A DNA stretch of 46,182 bases from UBA1151 sp963579925 (GTDB lineage Bacteria; Chloroflexota; Dehalococcoidia; Lucifugimonadales; Lucifugimonadaceae). Positions within the stretch are counted from its first letter, which is position 1; every line of letters begins with the position of its first letter. Below, in pieces: positions 1 to 8,115 of this stretch. The notes beneath the pieces were generated by a model. That model searched no databases and was not told the origin of the DNA. It was given only the letters and a program-made list of their open reading frames with translations. A program made the translations under genes and the position numbers. The DNA lies in the NCBI GenBank assembly GCA_963579925.1, contig CAUZJA010000001.1, positions 1 through 46,182 on the forward strand. The letters are read 5' to 3'.

Positions 1-53
1 GAGACCCTCACGTCGGTCGCGGAGCCGACCTCATCAGGGTGACAGTGTGGTGG
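1..53 (-). repeat. Dispersed repeat family A, copy 1 (cut by window edge)
   Basis: This stretch matches 128-180 at 51 of 53 positions and shares its core with copies near 42.0, 42.5 and 42.7 kb. Read on the minus strand the core is ACCCTGA..GAGG, then GGTCG-gctccg-CGACC, then GACGTGAGGGT. It can fold as a hairpin with an inner GGTCG/CGACC stem and an outer ACCCT/AGGGT stem. It is non-coding and resembles a REP-type element. Confidence 0.85.
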
Positions 54-121
54 TCGCGGGTGGTTATCGTAATCGACCACGGTAGTGCTGGGCGTTGATG
101 AACCGCTCTTGGGGATGTGAA

Positions 122-180
122 CCGGCAGAGACCCTCACGTCAGTCGCGGAGCCGACCTCCTCAGGGTGACAGTGTGGTGG
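122..180 (-). repeat. Dispersed repeat family A, copy 2
   Basis: Second copy, in the same orientation as copy 1, with a 127-bp period. Extra homology at 122-128 (CCGGCAG) corresponds to the CTGCCAG that follows the core in the 42-kb copies, so the element is longer than the 53 bp visible in copy 1. It lies just downstream of the oxidoreductase gene that ends at 225. Confidence 0.85.
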
Positions 181-224
181 CCTGATGCCTATTTGCTATG
201 ACAGTTGAATGGAAGAACGAACGC

Positions 225-1307
225 CTAGCCGATCTCTGAGATGTTTACTTCTCGGCTCTCGTTCGCGCTTTTTACTGCTGCTAGCTGGAAGGCGTACACG
301 TTCCGGGACATTTCGGCGTCCATGTCTACCTGCTCGCCGGTTTCAATTGCCTGGCCAAATTCTTCACCGGCGGTTTTGAAGGACTCTCCCCAGTCGGTTT
401 CCATGTCTTCGAAGTGGCGCATTTTCCCGCTTGAGAGGACTGATACGGGTGGCTGGTTTAGTAGGTTGCCGGAGCAGCGGCTGACCCAGACGATGCCTTT
501 GGAACCCACAACTTCGATGAATTCGTCGCCAGGGTAGTAGTCAGAAGGGATTTCAAGCTCCTGCGCACCCGTCATCGTCCATACGCCCAGTCGACGAGAG
601 TTCACGGTCCTGAAGGTGATTGTCATGGGGCCGCCGCGTCCGGCGTCGACGTCAGTTTCTGCGATTTCATTGAAGGTGTGGGCCGTTTCGATGGGGCCCA
701 TGAAGTAGACGATGGAGGCGGCCATGTGGGCGCCGTGGTCGATGATGGATGGCGGGCCACAGTTTTGCGATGGGTCCTGGCGCCAGACCATTGAGTCTGA
801 GGGGATGTCCCAGACTCCGACTCCTTTGCCGTAGATGGCGCTGATCTTGAACATTTGTGGGTCGCCGATTTCACCGCTATCGATGATTGATTTTGCTCTG
901 CGGAACGGCGCGTAGCTGAGGAAGTTGTCGAACACTCGGAAGAGTGGCTTACTTGATTTCGCGACGTTGAAGAGGCCGTCGGCTTCGCTCATGGTGAGGC
1001 CTGGTGGCTTCTGCAGCGAGACGGCTTTGCCTGCGGCCAGTGCTTCGATGGCTACGGAGCTGTGGAGTTTGTGCGGTAGGAGGATCTCAACGCCATCGAT
1101 AGACTCGTCCGCCAGCAGGTCGTGATAGTCCTCGAAGGCGAGGCCTGAACCCCATTCAGCCGCTCGCTCAGTGGCTCGGCCCGGTGCGGGGTCGGCAACG
1201 GCGGCCAGTTCTGCCTGATCATTGTTGGCGTATGCACGTGCATGCAGGTCTGCGATGCGGCCTGCGCCGATGAATCCGATTCGGACCTTAGATGATTTGG
1301 GGGCCAA
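225..1307 (-). CDS. Gfo/Idh/MocA family NAD(P)-dependent oxidoreductase
   Basis: The 360-residue product has the family architecture. An N-terminal Rossmann domain carries GFIGAGRIADLHARAY at about residues 11-26, and an alpha/beta substrate domain follows from about residue 125. The usual EKP nicotinamide-site motif reads QKP (LQKPPGLT, about residues 98-105), a substitution at a normally conserved acidic position. Family members oxidise or reduce sugars, inositols and related polyols; the substrate cannot be read here. The start is TTG with AGGAG seven bases upstream; no in-frame ATG lies nearby. The gene stands alone between repeat family A and a Nudix remnant. Confidence 0.9.
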   Translation of the reverse strand: MAPKSSKVRIGFIGAGRIADLHARAYANNDQAELAAVADPAPGRATERAAEWGSGLAFEDYHDLLADESIDGVEILLPHKLHSSVAIEALAAGKAVSLQKPPGLTMSEADGLFNVAKSSKPLFRVFDNFLSYAPFRRAKSIIDSGEIGDPQMFKISAIYGKGVGVWDIPSDSMVWRQDPSQNCGPPSIIDHGAHMAASIVYFMGPIETAHTFNEIAETDVDAGRGGPMTITFRTVNSRRLGVWTMTGAQELEIPSDYYPGDEFIEVVGSKGIVWVSRCSGNLLNQPPVSVLSSGKMRHFEDMETDWGESFKTAGEEFGQAIETGEQVDMDAEMSRNVYAFQLAAVKSANESREVNISEIG

Positions 1308-1395
1308 TGGAGTACTCCTGTTGGGGGTGACGTCTGAGGCGGGATGTTAGGCGAGACGGGGCGCTCTGTCGAGATGGCCGATATGATCCGGACAT

Positions 1396-1562
1396 GGTGG
1401 GCTTGAGCCGGGGGCGACGATGCCGGAGGGTGTGCGGCGCGAGATGCGGGAGGAGACGGGACTCACGGACAGTGTTGATGGACTGGGGTATGTGCTGCAG
1501 TTGTTCACCAGACCGAGTACGCCTTGCTGCTCTACTTCTGGGTGAGTCGAACTGCCGGTTAA
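1396..1562 (+). pseudogene. Nudix hydrolase remnant
   Basis: The frame starting at 1396 reads GGLEPGATMPEGVRREM followed by REETGLT, which is recognisably a Nudix box (G-x5-E-x7-REUxEExGU). The first Glu of the box is Ala. Reading then continues in a different frame at 1509-1562 (QTEYALLLYFWVSRTAG, then TAA), which resembles the strand after the box. A stop lies just upstream and no start or N-terminal half is present. It is a short, frameshifted, decayed fragment. Confidence 0.6.
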
Positions 1563-1615
1563 TTGGGAGCCGACGGGCAGGTCGTGAGGCGTTGTTGGCT
1601 GGATGTCAGGGGATA

Positions 1616-1846
1616 TCAGGTAGTCGAGGGAATCGGGTCTGTTAGCCGGCCCCAGCCGCGCGCGAGTATCAGCGTTGAGGGATCAACCGTCCGGGCATCA
1701 GAGACCCAATGATTATCCATGAAGTCTAGTCTGAAGCCACGGCATCCACATGGCCTGATGACACATGTGTTGCCGCCACGATGATTCTGGTGCGAGTGGC
1801 CGCACATACAAATTTCCACTTTGTGCTCCTTGGCTATACCCGCCAT
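1616..1846 (-). CDS. Small Cys/His-rich protein (putative zinc-binding)
   Basis: This 76-residue product contains a dense metal-ligand pattern: CMCGHSHQNH, then C-x4-C-x-C-x2-F (about residues 13-38). The spacing CxCGHS..H..C....CxCxxF suggests one zinc site built from Cys and His. I recognise the pattern as recurring in small bacterial hypothetical proteins but cannot name a function. The start is uncertain: the ATG at 1846 has no clear SD sequence. The C-terminal 35 residues look unstructured. It could be spurious, but four cysteines and four histidines in about 30 residues are unlikely by chance. Confidence 0.5.
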   Translation of the reverse strand: MAGIAKEHKVEICMCGHSHQNHRGGNTCVIRPCGCRGFRLDFMDNHWVSDARTVDPSTLILARGWGRLTDPIPSTT

Positions 1847-2062
1847 TAACTATGTGCCGTATCACTTATGTACGCGATGGCGATTGGCTCATGTGGATGG
1901 GCCTTGTAGCTCACCGTGCTCGGCCGGGAAATTTCAATTCTTGAACTGCGATTCCACTTTGGCTACGCATTGGTGCGCTAATATGCGTCCAACCAGCCTG
2001 AACCTGCGGTTGATAAGGGGTTCAATTGCGGTTGACGTCGGGCCGGGCAGGAGGATACGAAT

Positions 2063-2680
2063 TTGCGGATACTTGAAAGCAGATTTCTAATGGATTGGTC
2101 GCCAGGACTGGCGCTGATCCCAATGATCATTGGCATGATGTTCGTATTGAGTGGCAGTGATATTACTCAAGCTGCCAGCGCAGAAATCAGCGTTGTTGGA
2201 CCTGGTCTTGGGATCATATTCACCATCATCGCGTTTCTGATTCATGGATTGTTCTGGATCAATATGGGGCGTGTCACAGAGAAGGTTGAGTCACTGACCA
2301 AGATACAGGGCTACGGCCTTGGTGTGGTGGCTCTTGGCGGTCTGTTGGTCGTGGGATTTGTTGACGGTGGGTGGATCATCTTCGCGCTGGCGCAATTCGG
2401 TCTTGCTTACGCCATTTACAAGTCGCATATGCTCACAAATGCATTCGCCATCGTAACGGGGTTCTTTGGTGCGGTAAATGTGCTGTTTGGAATCCTGGGT
2501 TTCGCAGATACCACGCCAACAGAGGTGCCAGTATTCGCGTTTATGGGTTGGTCGCTCATCATGCTGGTGTTCAGCCTCACAGACGGTCATCCCGAGGATC
2601 GAGAGATGGACTACGAGGCGAGGTTCCGTCGAGGGGCGCCTGATGATCGAGTTGCGAGTTCTATAGAGTCAGACGAGTAA
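2063..2680 (+). CDS. Multipass membrane protein of unknown function
   Basis: The product has 205 residues and about five to six hydrophobic segments (roughly residues 15-33, 45-66, 88-107, 108-122, 128-150 and 155-172), then an acidic, charged cytoplasmic-type tail rich in Asp, Glu and Arg. I do not recognise the family. The TTG at 2063 is preceded by GAGG at the right distance (2051-2054). The in-frame ATG at 2090 (MDWSPG) is the alternative and would lose nine residues. It is a monocistronic gene ended by a strong intrinsic terminator. Confidence 0.65.
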   Translation: MRILESRFLMDWSPGLALIPMIIGMMFVLSGSDITQAASAEISVVGPGLGIIFTIIAFLIHGLFWINMGRVTEKVESLTKIQGYGLGVVALGGLLVVGFVDGGWIIFALAQFGLAYAIYKSHMLTNAFAIVTGFFGAVNVLFGILGFADTTPTEVPVFAFMGWSLIMLVFSLTDGHPEDREMDYEARFRRGAPDDRVASSIESDE

Positions 2681-2734
2681 GCCATCTGGAAGTGTTGCAT
2701 GGGTATGCCGGGGGCACACATAGTTTGAACGCGA

Positions 2735-2784
2735 AACCGCCCGGGTTATCTGACCCGGGCGGTTACTTTTTACTTTGTTTTTTT
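2735..2784 (+). terminator. Rho-independent terminator
   Basis: A perfect 12-bp stem AACCGCCCGGGT / ACCCGGGCGGTT (2735-2746 and 2753-2764) with a 6-nt loop is followed on the plus strand by ACTTTTTACTTTGTTTTTTT. It sits 55 bases after the membrane-protein stop and just before the convergent MoaD-like gene. The T-tract serves the plus strand only. Confidence 0.9.
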
Positions 2785-2786
2785 GG

Positions 2787-3050
2787 CTATCCGCCGGCTA
2801 TATGCGGAATGAAGTGCACTTCCGCATCTTCATCCACTTTGGCCCTTAGCCCTTCACGTGTTGGCTGTTCGCCGACCACCGCTTCCATTCCCGGTTTGAT
2901 CCTATCGTCCTGGATCAGCCGTTCTTTTGTTCCCGGAAACTTCTCCTCAAGGTTGTCGATTACCTCTCGGAGAGTGGTGCCGGAAATCTGGACGTCTGTA
3001 ACTCCGCCGGTAATTTTCCGGAGAGCGAATGGAATGAAAACCCTGGCCAT
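2787..3050 (-). CDS. MoaD/ThiS-family ubiquitin-like sulfur carrier
   Basis: This 87-residue protein has a beta-grasp pattern (VFIPFALRKITGG..., VIDNLEEKFPG, hydrophobic end VHFIPHIAGG) and terminates in Gly-Gly. That is the C-terminus that MoaD and ThiS proteins use for adenylation and thiocarboxylation. MoaD donates sulfur for molybdopterin synthesis. The gene lies 36 bp downstream of the molybdopterin-binding subunit on the same strand, which favours a molybdenum-cofactor role over thiamine. The partner MoaE and the activating MoeB/ThiF are not in the window. Confidence 0.8.
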   Translation of the reverse strand: MARVFIPFALRKITGGVTDVQISGTTLREVIDNLEEKFPGTKERLIQDDRIKPGMEAVVGEQPTREGLRAKVDEDAEVHFIPHIAGG

Positions 3051-3086
3051 GTTGAACGCCTCAGGAAGTTTCCGGTGAGTGGTTGA

Positions 3087-5360
3087 TTAGCCGTTCTTCT
3101 CTTTTAGAGCCTCCAGAATGCGACCGGGATTCATTGGAGCCTCTCGAAGCCTGATTCCCAACGCATCGTGAATAGCGTTTGCTACTGCGGCGACTGGCGG
3201 CACGATTGGCGGCTCGCCCACCCCACGCACACCAAACGGGTGAATGGGATTCGGAACTTCCACAAGTACCGTCTCAATCTCCGGGAGGTCGAGCGTCGTC
3301 GGCATTCTGTAGTCCAGGTAGCTTGAGTTAGCCATCTGACCTTCATCGTTCATGAAGTACTCTTCGTTGAGCGCCCAGCCAATCCCCTGAACTGCGCCGC
3401 CTTGTAGCTGACCTTCCACATATGAAGGGTGGATTGCCTTGCCGACATCCTGAACAGCTGTGTAGCGGATGACGTCCGTCTTCCCAGTTTCCGGGTCGAT
3501 CTCAAGATCACAGATGTGTACGGCAAAGCCGCCACCTGCATTTTCAAGGTCAACGGCGCCAGTCGATGAAACCGGTCCACCAGTCTCATTTAACTTGCCG
3601 GCAAGTTCTTTGAAGGTCATTGAGAGTTCGGGATCGGACTTGGATGAGAACTTTCCATCTTCGAAGCCAACTTCGTCCACGGGAATGTCCCATATCGTAG
3701 ATGCTCGGGTGGTGAGTTCACCGATCATGCTCTGTGCTGCCTTGTACGCAGCGAAACCTGTGGCATATGTGGTCCGGCTTCCACCGGTCACGTCTGTGTA
3801 GCCCACGCTGTCTGTATCAACGACAGAGGGGATGATGTCCTCAGCTCTGATACCAAGCACCTCAGCGGCTTGCATGGCGATTGAAGCTCGAGTGCCACCG
3901 ATGTCGGTGGATCCTTCAACCAGCATTACGGTGCCGTCTGTGTTCACTGAAAGGTTCACGGATGACTTGAGTCCAACGTTGAACCAGTAGCCATCGGCAA
4001 TGCCTCGGCCTCGAAGCTTTCCGTTGCCGGGGTTCTTGTCCAGAGGGGAATTCCAGTGAGCGGAATCACGAGCTGCTTCCAGCGTTTCAATGTTGCCAAT
4101 GACGGGGAAGATTGGTCCATCACCGCGGCGAGTACCTTCTTTGGAAGCGTTGTCTAGCCGGAACTGGATCGGGTCTAGATTGAGTTCTTCGCAGATCTCA
4201 TCCACGATGCTCTCGATGGCGTATGCGACGTGGGTCGAGCCAGGTGCTCGGTAGGCGGCCGTCTTCGGCTTGTTGACGATGATGTCCCAGCCATCGATGC
4301 GAGTGTTCTCAATGTCATAGCAGGAGAACATGCACATGGCGGCGGCGCCAACGGGTGATCCCGGGAATCCACCGGCATCGAATCTGATGTCAGCATCGCC
4401 GGCGATGATCTTTCCGTCTTTGACACCGAGTTTGACTGATACCCAGCCACCCGGAGTTGGACCGGTGGCATCAAACACCTCGGCCCGGTCCATCAATATC
4501 CGCACTGGCTTTCCGCCAGATTTCTTCGACAGAATCGCGGCAATAGGCTCAACGTAAATTGGAATCTTCCCGCCAAAACCGCCACCAATCTCCGTTGGTG
4601 TCACTCTGATTCGTGACTCATCTAACTGAAGGACTCCAGCGAGCTGCGTTCGTACGGTGAATGCTCCCTGGGTGCTGGTCCAGATACGGACGCGATCTTC
4701 TTGGTCCCAGATGGCTGTTCCATTGTGAGGCTCAATGTAGCCCTGATGAACCATGGCAAGGTCGTATCGGTGTTCGATAATAGTTGTGGAGTCGGCAAAC
4801 CCCTTTTCGATATCACCAAATTCGTGGCGGAAGTGGCTTCCAAGGTTTGGCTGAGTTGACTTCTCACCCAAATCGTCGCCAACCCAGCCATCAACAATCG
4901 CGGGTGCGTCCGGGGCCATCGCAGCATCCACGGTCACTGCTGATTTCAGCACTTCCCAATCTACTTTGATTGCAGCGACTGCCTCACGGGCGATGTTGGT
5001 TGAGATCGCGGCAACTGCTGCTACGGGGTGACCTTTGAACTTGGCCTTGCTCATGGCCATGACGTGGTCACTTGCGTGGGAGAAGTTGATTGCACCCTCA
5101 CCCAGGTCTACCAGTTCATCTCCGGCTTCCGGCATGTCTTTCGCTGTCATTACGGCAATTACACCTGGTATCGCTTCTGCGGCGGATGTGTCTATGCCCT
5201 TGATGCGTGCGTGTGCGTGCGGGCTACGAAGAACCGAGCCGTACAGCATGCCGGGGAGTTTGACATCGGCCCCGTAAATTGCACGACCGGTTACTTTATC
5301 CAGTCCGTCGTGGCGAATCGGCCTTGTGCCGATGACCTTATAGTCCTGTGTCGCAACCAC
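3087..5360 (-). CDS. Xanthine-dehydrogenase-family molybdopterin-binding (large) subunit
   Basis: The 757-residue protein is the catalytic subunit of a molybdenum hydroxylase. Visible features are the N-terminal aldehyde-oxidase a/b hammerhead (TGRAIYGADVKLPGMLYG), GGGFGGK near residue 265 contacting the cofactor, AYRAPGSTH near residue 365, and a C-terminal GVRGVGEPP near residue 715 holding the conserved Glu of the active site. The CO-dehydrogenase form I loop AYRCSFR is absent, so CO oxidation is unlikely. The substrate is unknown. The GTG start has AAGGAG seven bases upstream. Transcribed order is FAD subunit, 2Fe-2S subunit, this gene, MoaD-like protein. Confidence 0.93.
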   Translation of the reverse strand: MVATQDYKVIGTRPIRHDGLDKVTGRAIYGADVKLPGMLYGSVLRSPHAHARIKGIDTSAAEAIPGVIAVMTAKDMPEAGDELVDLGEGAINFSHASDHVMAMSKAKFKGHPVAAVAAISTNIAREAVAAIKVDWEVLKSAVTVDAAMAPDAPAIVDGWVGDDLGEKSTQPNLGSHFRHEFGDIEKGFADSTTIIEHRYDLAMVHQGYIEPHNGTAIWDQEDRVRIWTSTQGAFTVRTQLAGVLQLDESRIRVTPTEIGGGFGGKIPIYVEPIAAILSKKSGGKPVRILMDRAEVFDATGPTPGGWVSVKLGVKDGKIIAGDADIRFDAGGFPGSPVGAAAMCMFSCYDIENTRIDGWDIIVNKPKTAAYRAPGSTHVAYAIESIVDEICEELNLDPIQFRLDNASKEGTRRGDGPIFPVIGNIETLEAARDSAHWNSPLDKNPGNGKLRGRGIADGYWFNVGLKSSVNLSVNTDGTVMLVEGSTDIGGTRASIAMQAAEVLGIRAEDIIPSVVDTDSVGYTDVTGGSRTTYATGFAAYKAAQSMIGELTTRASTIWDIPVDEVGFEDGKFSSKSDPELSMTFKELAGKLNETGGPVSSTGAVDLENAGGGFAVHICDLEIDPETGKTDVIRYTAVQDVGKAIHPSYVEGQLQGGAVQGIGWALNEEYFMNDEGQMANSSYLDYRMPTTLDLPEIETVLVEVPNPIHPFGVRGVGEPPIVPPVAAVANAIHDALGIRLREAPMNPGRILEALKEKNG

Positions 5361-5423
5361 TGGCGTTCTCCTTAGAAGCTTTCGGGTGGGGTTGTTCCAG
5401 GTGGCAATCCTGGCTGGTTATTT

Positions 5424-5452
5424 GTAGGGGCAGGTATGAAACCTGCCCCTAC
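5424..5452. repeat. REP-like palindrome (family C) inside the molybdenum hydroxylase operon
   Basis: Perfect 12-bp arms GTAGGGGCAGGT / ACCTGCCCCTAC flank a 5-nt loop. The element lies in the 199-bp gap between the 2Fe-2S and large-subunit genes. Related palindromes occur at 9413-9435, 9489-9508, 15251-15275 and about 15440-15465. There is no T-tract, so it is not a standard terminator. Confidence 0.85.
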
Positions 5453-5559
5453 GGGTATCACTTGTATGTCAACAGCCTCCAACTTGCCGGACTATTTGTC
5501 CAGCGAGATGGAGGTCTACCGGCTGTCTTGATCAGCATCTTCGACAGAAAGCGGAACGC

Positions 5560-6030
5560 TTACGCGCCCACCTGCGTCTTCTGAACAGCCTTGATGATCT
5601 TGTCGTATCCGGTGCACCGGCAGAGGTTGCCAGCGAGCCAGTGACGAACTCGGTGCTCGTCAGCGTCAGGCTCTTTTTCCAGGAGTGACTTTGCAGAAAC
5701 CAAGAATCCTGGTGTGCAAATTCCGCACTGGAGTGCTGCCTCTTCAAGGAACGCCTGCTGCAGCGGGTGAAGCCCATCTGCTGTGGCCATTCCTTCAATG
5801 GTGTTGAGCGTGGCGCCGTTGATCTCTGCGCCAAGAACGCAGCATGAGTCAACAATTCGACCGTTCAGTTCCACGGTGCATGCACCGCAGTTGCCGTCGT
5901 TGCAGCCTTCTTTGGTGCCGGTCAGGTTCAATACATCCCTGAGCGTCTCAAGAAGACTCATGTACGGCTCAACCAGGAACTCATGCTCCTGGCCGTTGAT
6001 GGTTGTCTTTATGTGGACCTTGTCGACCAA
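5560..6030 (-). CDS. Molybdenum hydroxylase 2Fe-2S (small) subunit
   Basis: The 156-residue protein has both iron-sulfur sites of this subunit type. The plant-ferredoxin-like cluster is GCNDGNCGAC...SCCV (residues about 43-67), and the C-terminal helical-domain cluster is CGICTPGF...LCRCTGY (about 102-145). It passes electrons from the molybdenum centre to FAD. The start is TTG, one base after the TAG of the FAD subunit, so translation is probably coupled. A 199-bp gap with a palindrome separates it from the large subunit, unusual in such a tight operon. Confidence 0.95.
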   Translation of the reverse strand: MVDKVHIKTTINGQEHEFLVEPYMSLLETLRDVLNLTGTKEGCNDGNCGACTVELNGRIVDSCCVLGAEINGATLNTIEGMATADGLHPLQQAFLEEAALQCGICTPGFLVSAKSLLEKEPDADEHRVRHWLAGNLCRCTGYDKIIKAVQKTQVGA

Positions 6031-6031
6031 T

Positions 6032-6898
6032 CTAGCCCGCCTTCGCGCGTTGTGCTGCTTTGGTAAGTGTGCGTCGGGTAAGGACGCCGGAAAGGTGTCG
6101 TCGCTGTTCTATCGTGCCTCGCATATCGGAGATGGGGCTGACCGCATTGTGTGCGATAGCTCCAGCCGCAACGAAGTTCTCTTCGGTTGGCTCTTTGCCA
6201 ACCAGAGTGGCGGTGATGTCAGTGACGTATACCGGTGTTGGCCCAACGGAAGCCAGGGCAACGCGGGCATCTGTGATCTTGCCGGAGCTATCCAGAGTCA
6301 CGGATGAGGCCGCGCCAACAACGGCGATGTCCATCTCATTACGAGGGATGAAGCGCTCATATGCAGCGCCAAATCCTGAAGCTGGTGCCGGGAATGTGAT
6401 GTCCACAACCCACTCGCCATCCTCAAGTACATTTCGGCCGGGGCCGGTGCAGAAGTCTTCTACTGCAACTGTTCGATTGCCCTTTGCGCCAGTGATATTT
6501 ACCTGTGCGCTGTGAACGATCATTGGGCAGATTGTGTCACCTGAGGGTGTTGAGTTACAGAGGTTTGCAGCCATGCTTGCGCGTGACTGAATCTGAATTC
6601 CACCTACAAGCTCAGCACAATCAATGAGGCCGGGGTAAGCGTCTCGCACACCCTGGTTTTCATACATAACCGCCAGTGGAACTGCTGAGCCCATCTTCAG
6701 GCTACCGTTCAGTTCCAGGACGTTTGCTTCCGCTACACCTTTGATGTCTACAACGGCATCAAGTTCAAATCTACCGCCCCGGAGCTGGACAAGCAGGTCA
6801 GTTCCGCCCACGAGGGGACGGGCTCGGTTCCCATGTTGCGCCAGTACCGAATTAACATCGGCTACGCTGGTCGCCGCAACATAATCAAAAGGATGCAA
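6032..6898 (-). CDS. Molybdenum hydroxylase FAD-binding (medium) subunit
   Basis: The 288-residue product carries the FAD-contacting motifs of the CoxM/XdhB type: VGGTDLLVQL near residue 30 and IQSRASMAANLCNSTPSGD near residues 101-119. The CO-dehydrogenase C-terminal domain begins near residue 180. It takes electrons from the 2Fe-2S subunit and hands them to an acceptor. It is the first gene of the operon; the TTG start has GGAG about eight bases upstream. The 227 bp between this gene and the methyltransferase must hold its promoter, but I cannot pick one confidently. Confidence 0.93.
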   Translation of the reverse strand: MHPFDYVAATSVADVNSVLAQHGNRARPLVGGTDLLVQLRGGRFELDAVVDIKGVAEANVLELNGSLKMGSAVPLAVMYENQGVRDAYPGLIDCAELVGGIQIQSRASMAANLCNSTPSGDTICPMIVHSAQVNITGAKGNRTVAVEDFCTGPGRNVLEDGEWVVDITFPAPASGFGAAYERFIPRNEMDIAVVGAASSVTLDSSGKITDARVALASVGPTPVYVTDITATLVGKEPTEENFVAAGAIAHNAVSPISDMRGTIEQRRHLSGVLTRRTLTKAAQRAKAG

Positions 6899-7125
6899 AG
6901 AAGAGGCTCCTTTCCAGTTAGATAAGAGGACGAGTCTTCGACCTCCTCCGGGCTAGATACTCCCATGCCCGGCACTTCATCAGAAATAGTGGGTGGTCAC
7001 GCGGATGCGGACCCAACATTTCAAACGAAGCCCGCACATTATGCAACCGAGATTAGGCTGCGGCAACCCGTAGATGACTGATACTCATGAAATAGGCATG
7101 TGAATACGGTCTATTAGAGCCGGAT

Positions 7126-7971
7126 TCAGCGCCCGTCCGCGCCAACCCACTCAATGTTGGGTTGGCCTTCGAACCGTCTTGCCATCACGTCTATCGCTTC
7201 GGGATTTGAGTCCACCAGAACAAACTCACGCTCCAACTCAAGACACACTTCACCCGTAGTGCCGCTGCCGGCGAAGAAATCGAGCACCAGGTCGCCGGGA
7301 TTTGAGGACGCTGAGACTATGCGTCGCATGATTCCAAGGGGTTTCTGGGTTGGGTACCCGGTTCGTTCTTTGCCCGAGGTCGGCACGATGGTGTGCCACC
7401 ATGTGTCGGTGGGTAACTTGCCGCGTTTCGCCTTTTCCGGCGTCACCAAACCCGGTGCCATGTACGGAATCCGCTCCACATCATCCGAATTAAAGACGTG
7501 CTTACCAGACGTTTTGGCGTACACAAGGATGTTGTCGTGCTTGGGAGGCCAGCGATCTTTTGGCCGTCCTCCATAGTCGTAGGCCCAGATGATTTCGTTC
7601 AGGAAGTTCTCACGGCCAAAGATGCAGTCCATCATCACTCGACAGTAGTGAACCTCGCGATAATCAAGGTGGACGTAGATCGTCCCACTTGGCTTCAGGA
7701 GCCTGCGCGCTTCAACAAGTCGAGGCTCAAGAAAGCCAAGGTAATCGTCGAAAACATCTTCGTACTGCCGCTCGCCGAGGGATTCAGAGTCGTAGCGTTC
7801 GCCTTTGAAGCCTTTGCGCGTGCCTTTTTCCGACCTAACGGTCTTCATACGGTTCAAAGACTGCGTCTTGCCCGTATTAAAGGGAGGGTCGATATAAATG
7901 AGCTGAACTGACTCATCCTTCATTGCTTGAAGGATGGGTAAGTTGTCACCGATGTGGATTGTGCTTGTCAT
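7126..7971 (-). CDS. Orphan DNA methyltransferase (beta-class N6-adenine/N4-cytosine type)
   Basis: In this 281-residue enzyme the catalytic DPPFNTG (motif IV, residues 28-34) precedes the S-adenosylmethionine site DFFAGSGTTG (about 237-246), the beta-class order. The variable middle region (WAYDYGGRPKDRWPPKHDN and following) should include target recognition, and TQKP near 210 is typical of the family. No restriction endonuclease or specificity subunit adjoins it. It is therefore either a solitary regulatory methyltransferase or a relic of a modification system. It is divergent from the amidohydrolase gene, with 144 bp between the two starts. Confidence 0.9.
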   Translation of the reverse strand: MTSTIHIGDNLPILQAMKDESVQLIYIDPPFNTGKTQSLNRMKTVRSEKGTRKGFKGERYDSESLGERQYEDVFDDYLGFLEPRLVEARRLLKPSGTIYVHLDYREVHYCRVMMDCIFGRENFLNEIIWAYDYGGRPKDRWPPKHDNILVYAKTSGKHVFNSDDVERIPYMAPGLVTPEKAKRGKLPTDTWWHTIVPTSGKERTGYPTQKPLGIMRRIVSASSNPGDLVLDFFAGSGTTGEVCLELEREFVLVDSNPEAIDVMARRFEGQPNIEWVGADGR

Positions 7972-8115
7972 CTTCTGCTCAGCATCTCACGGCGGAGCCA
8001 GAGGAATTCGGGGGATTGTGAACAGGTCTCTGCCCGGATAACCTTCGCCGAAATCTCAAAGGCATGACATCTGTATTTTTAGGTGCATTTTCAGGCGCAT
8101 ATTCAGGGGAATCAT

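Noticed and set aside
1394..1645. 83-codon plus-strand frame from the ATG at 1394
   Set aside because: It is out of frame with the Nudix box found here and has no features of its own.
5028..5375. 115-codon plus-strand frame opposite the large hydroxylase subunit
   Set aside because: It is an antisense shadow of a strongly conserved gene, with no recognisable domain or SD sequence.
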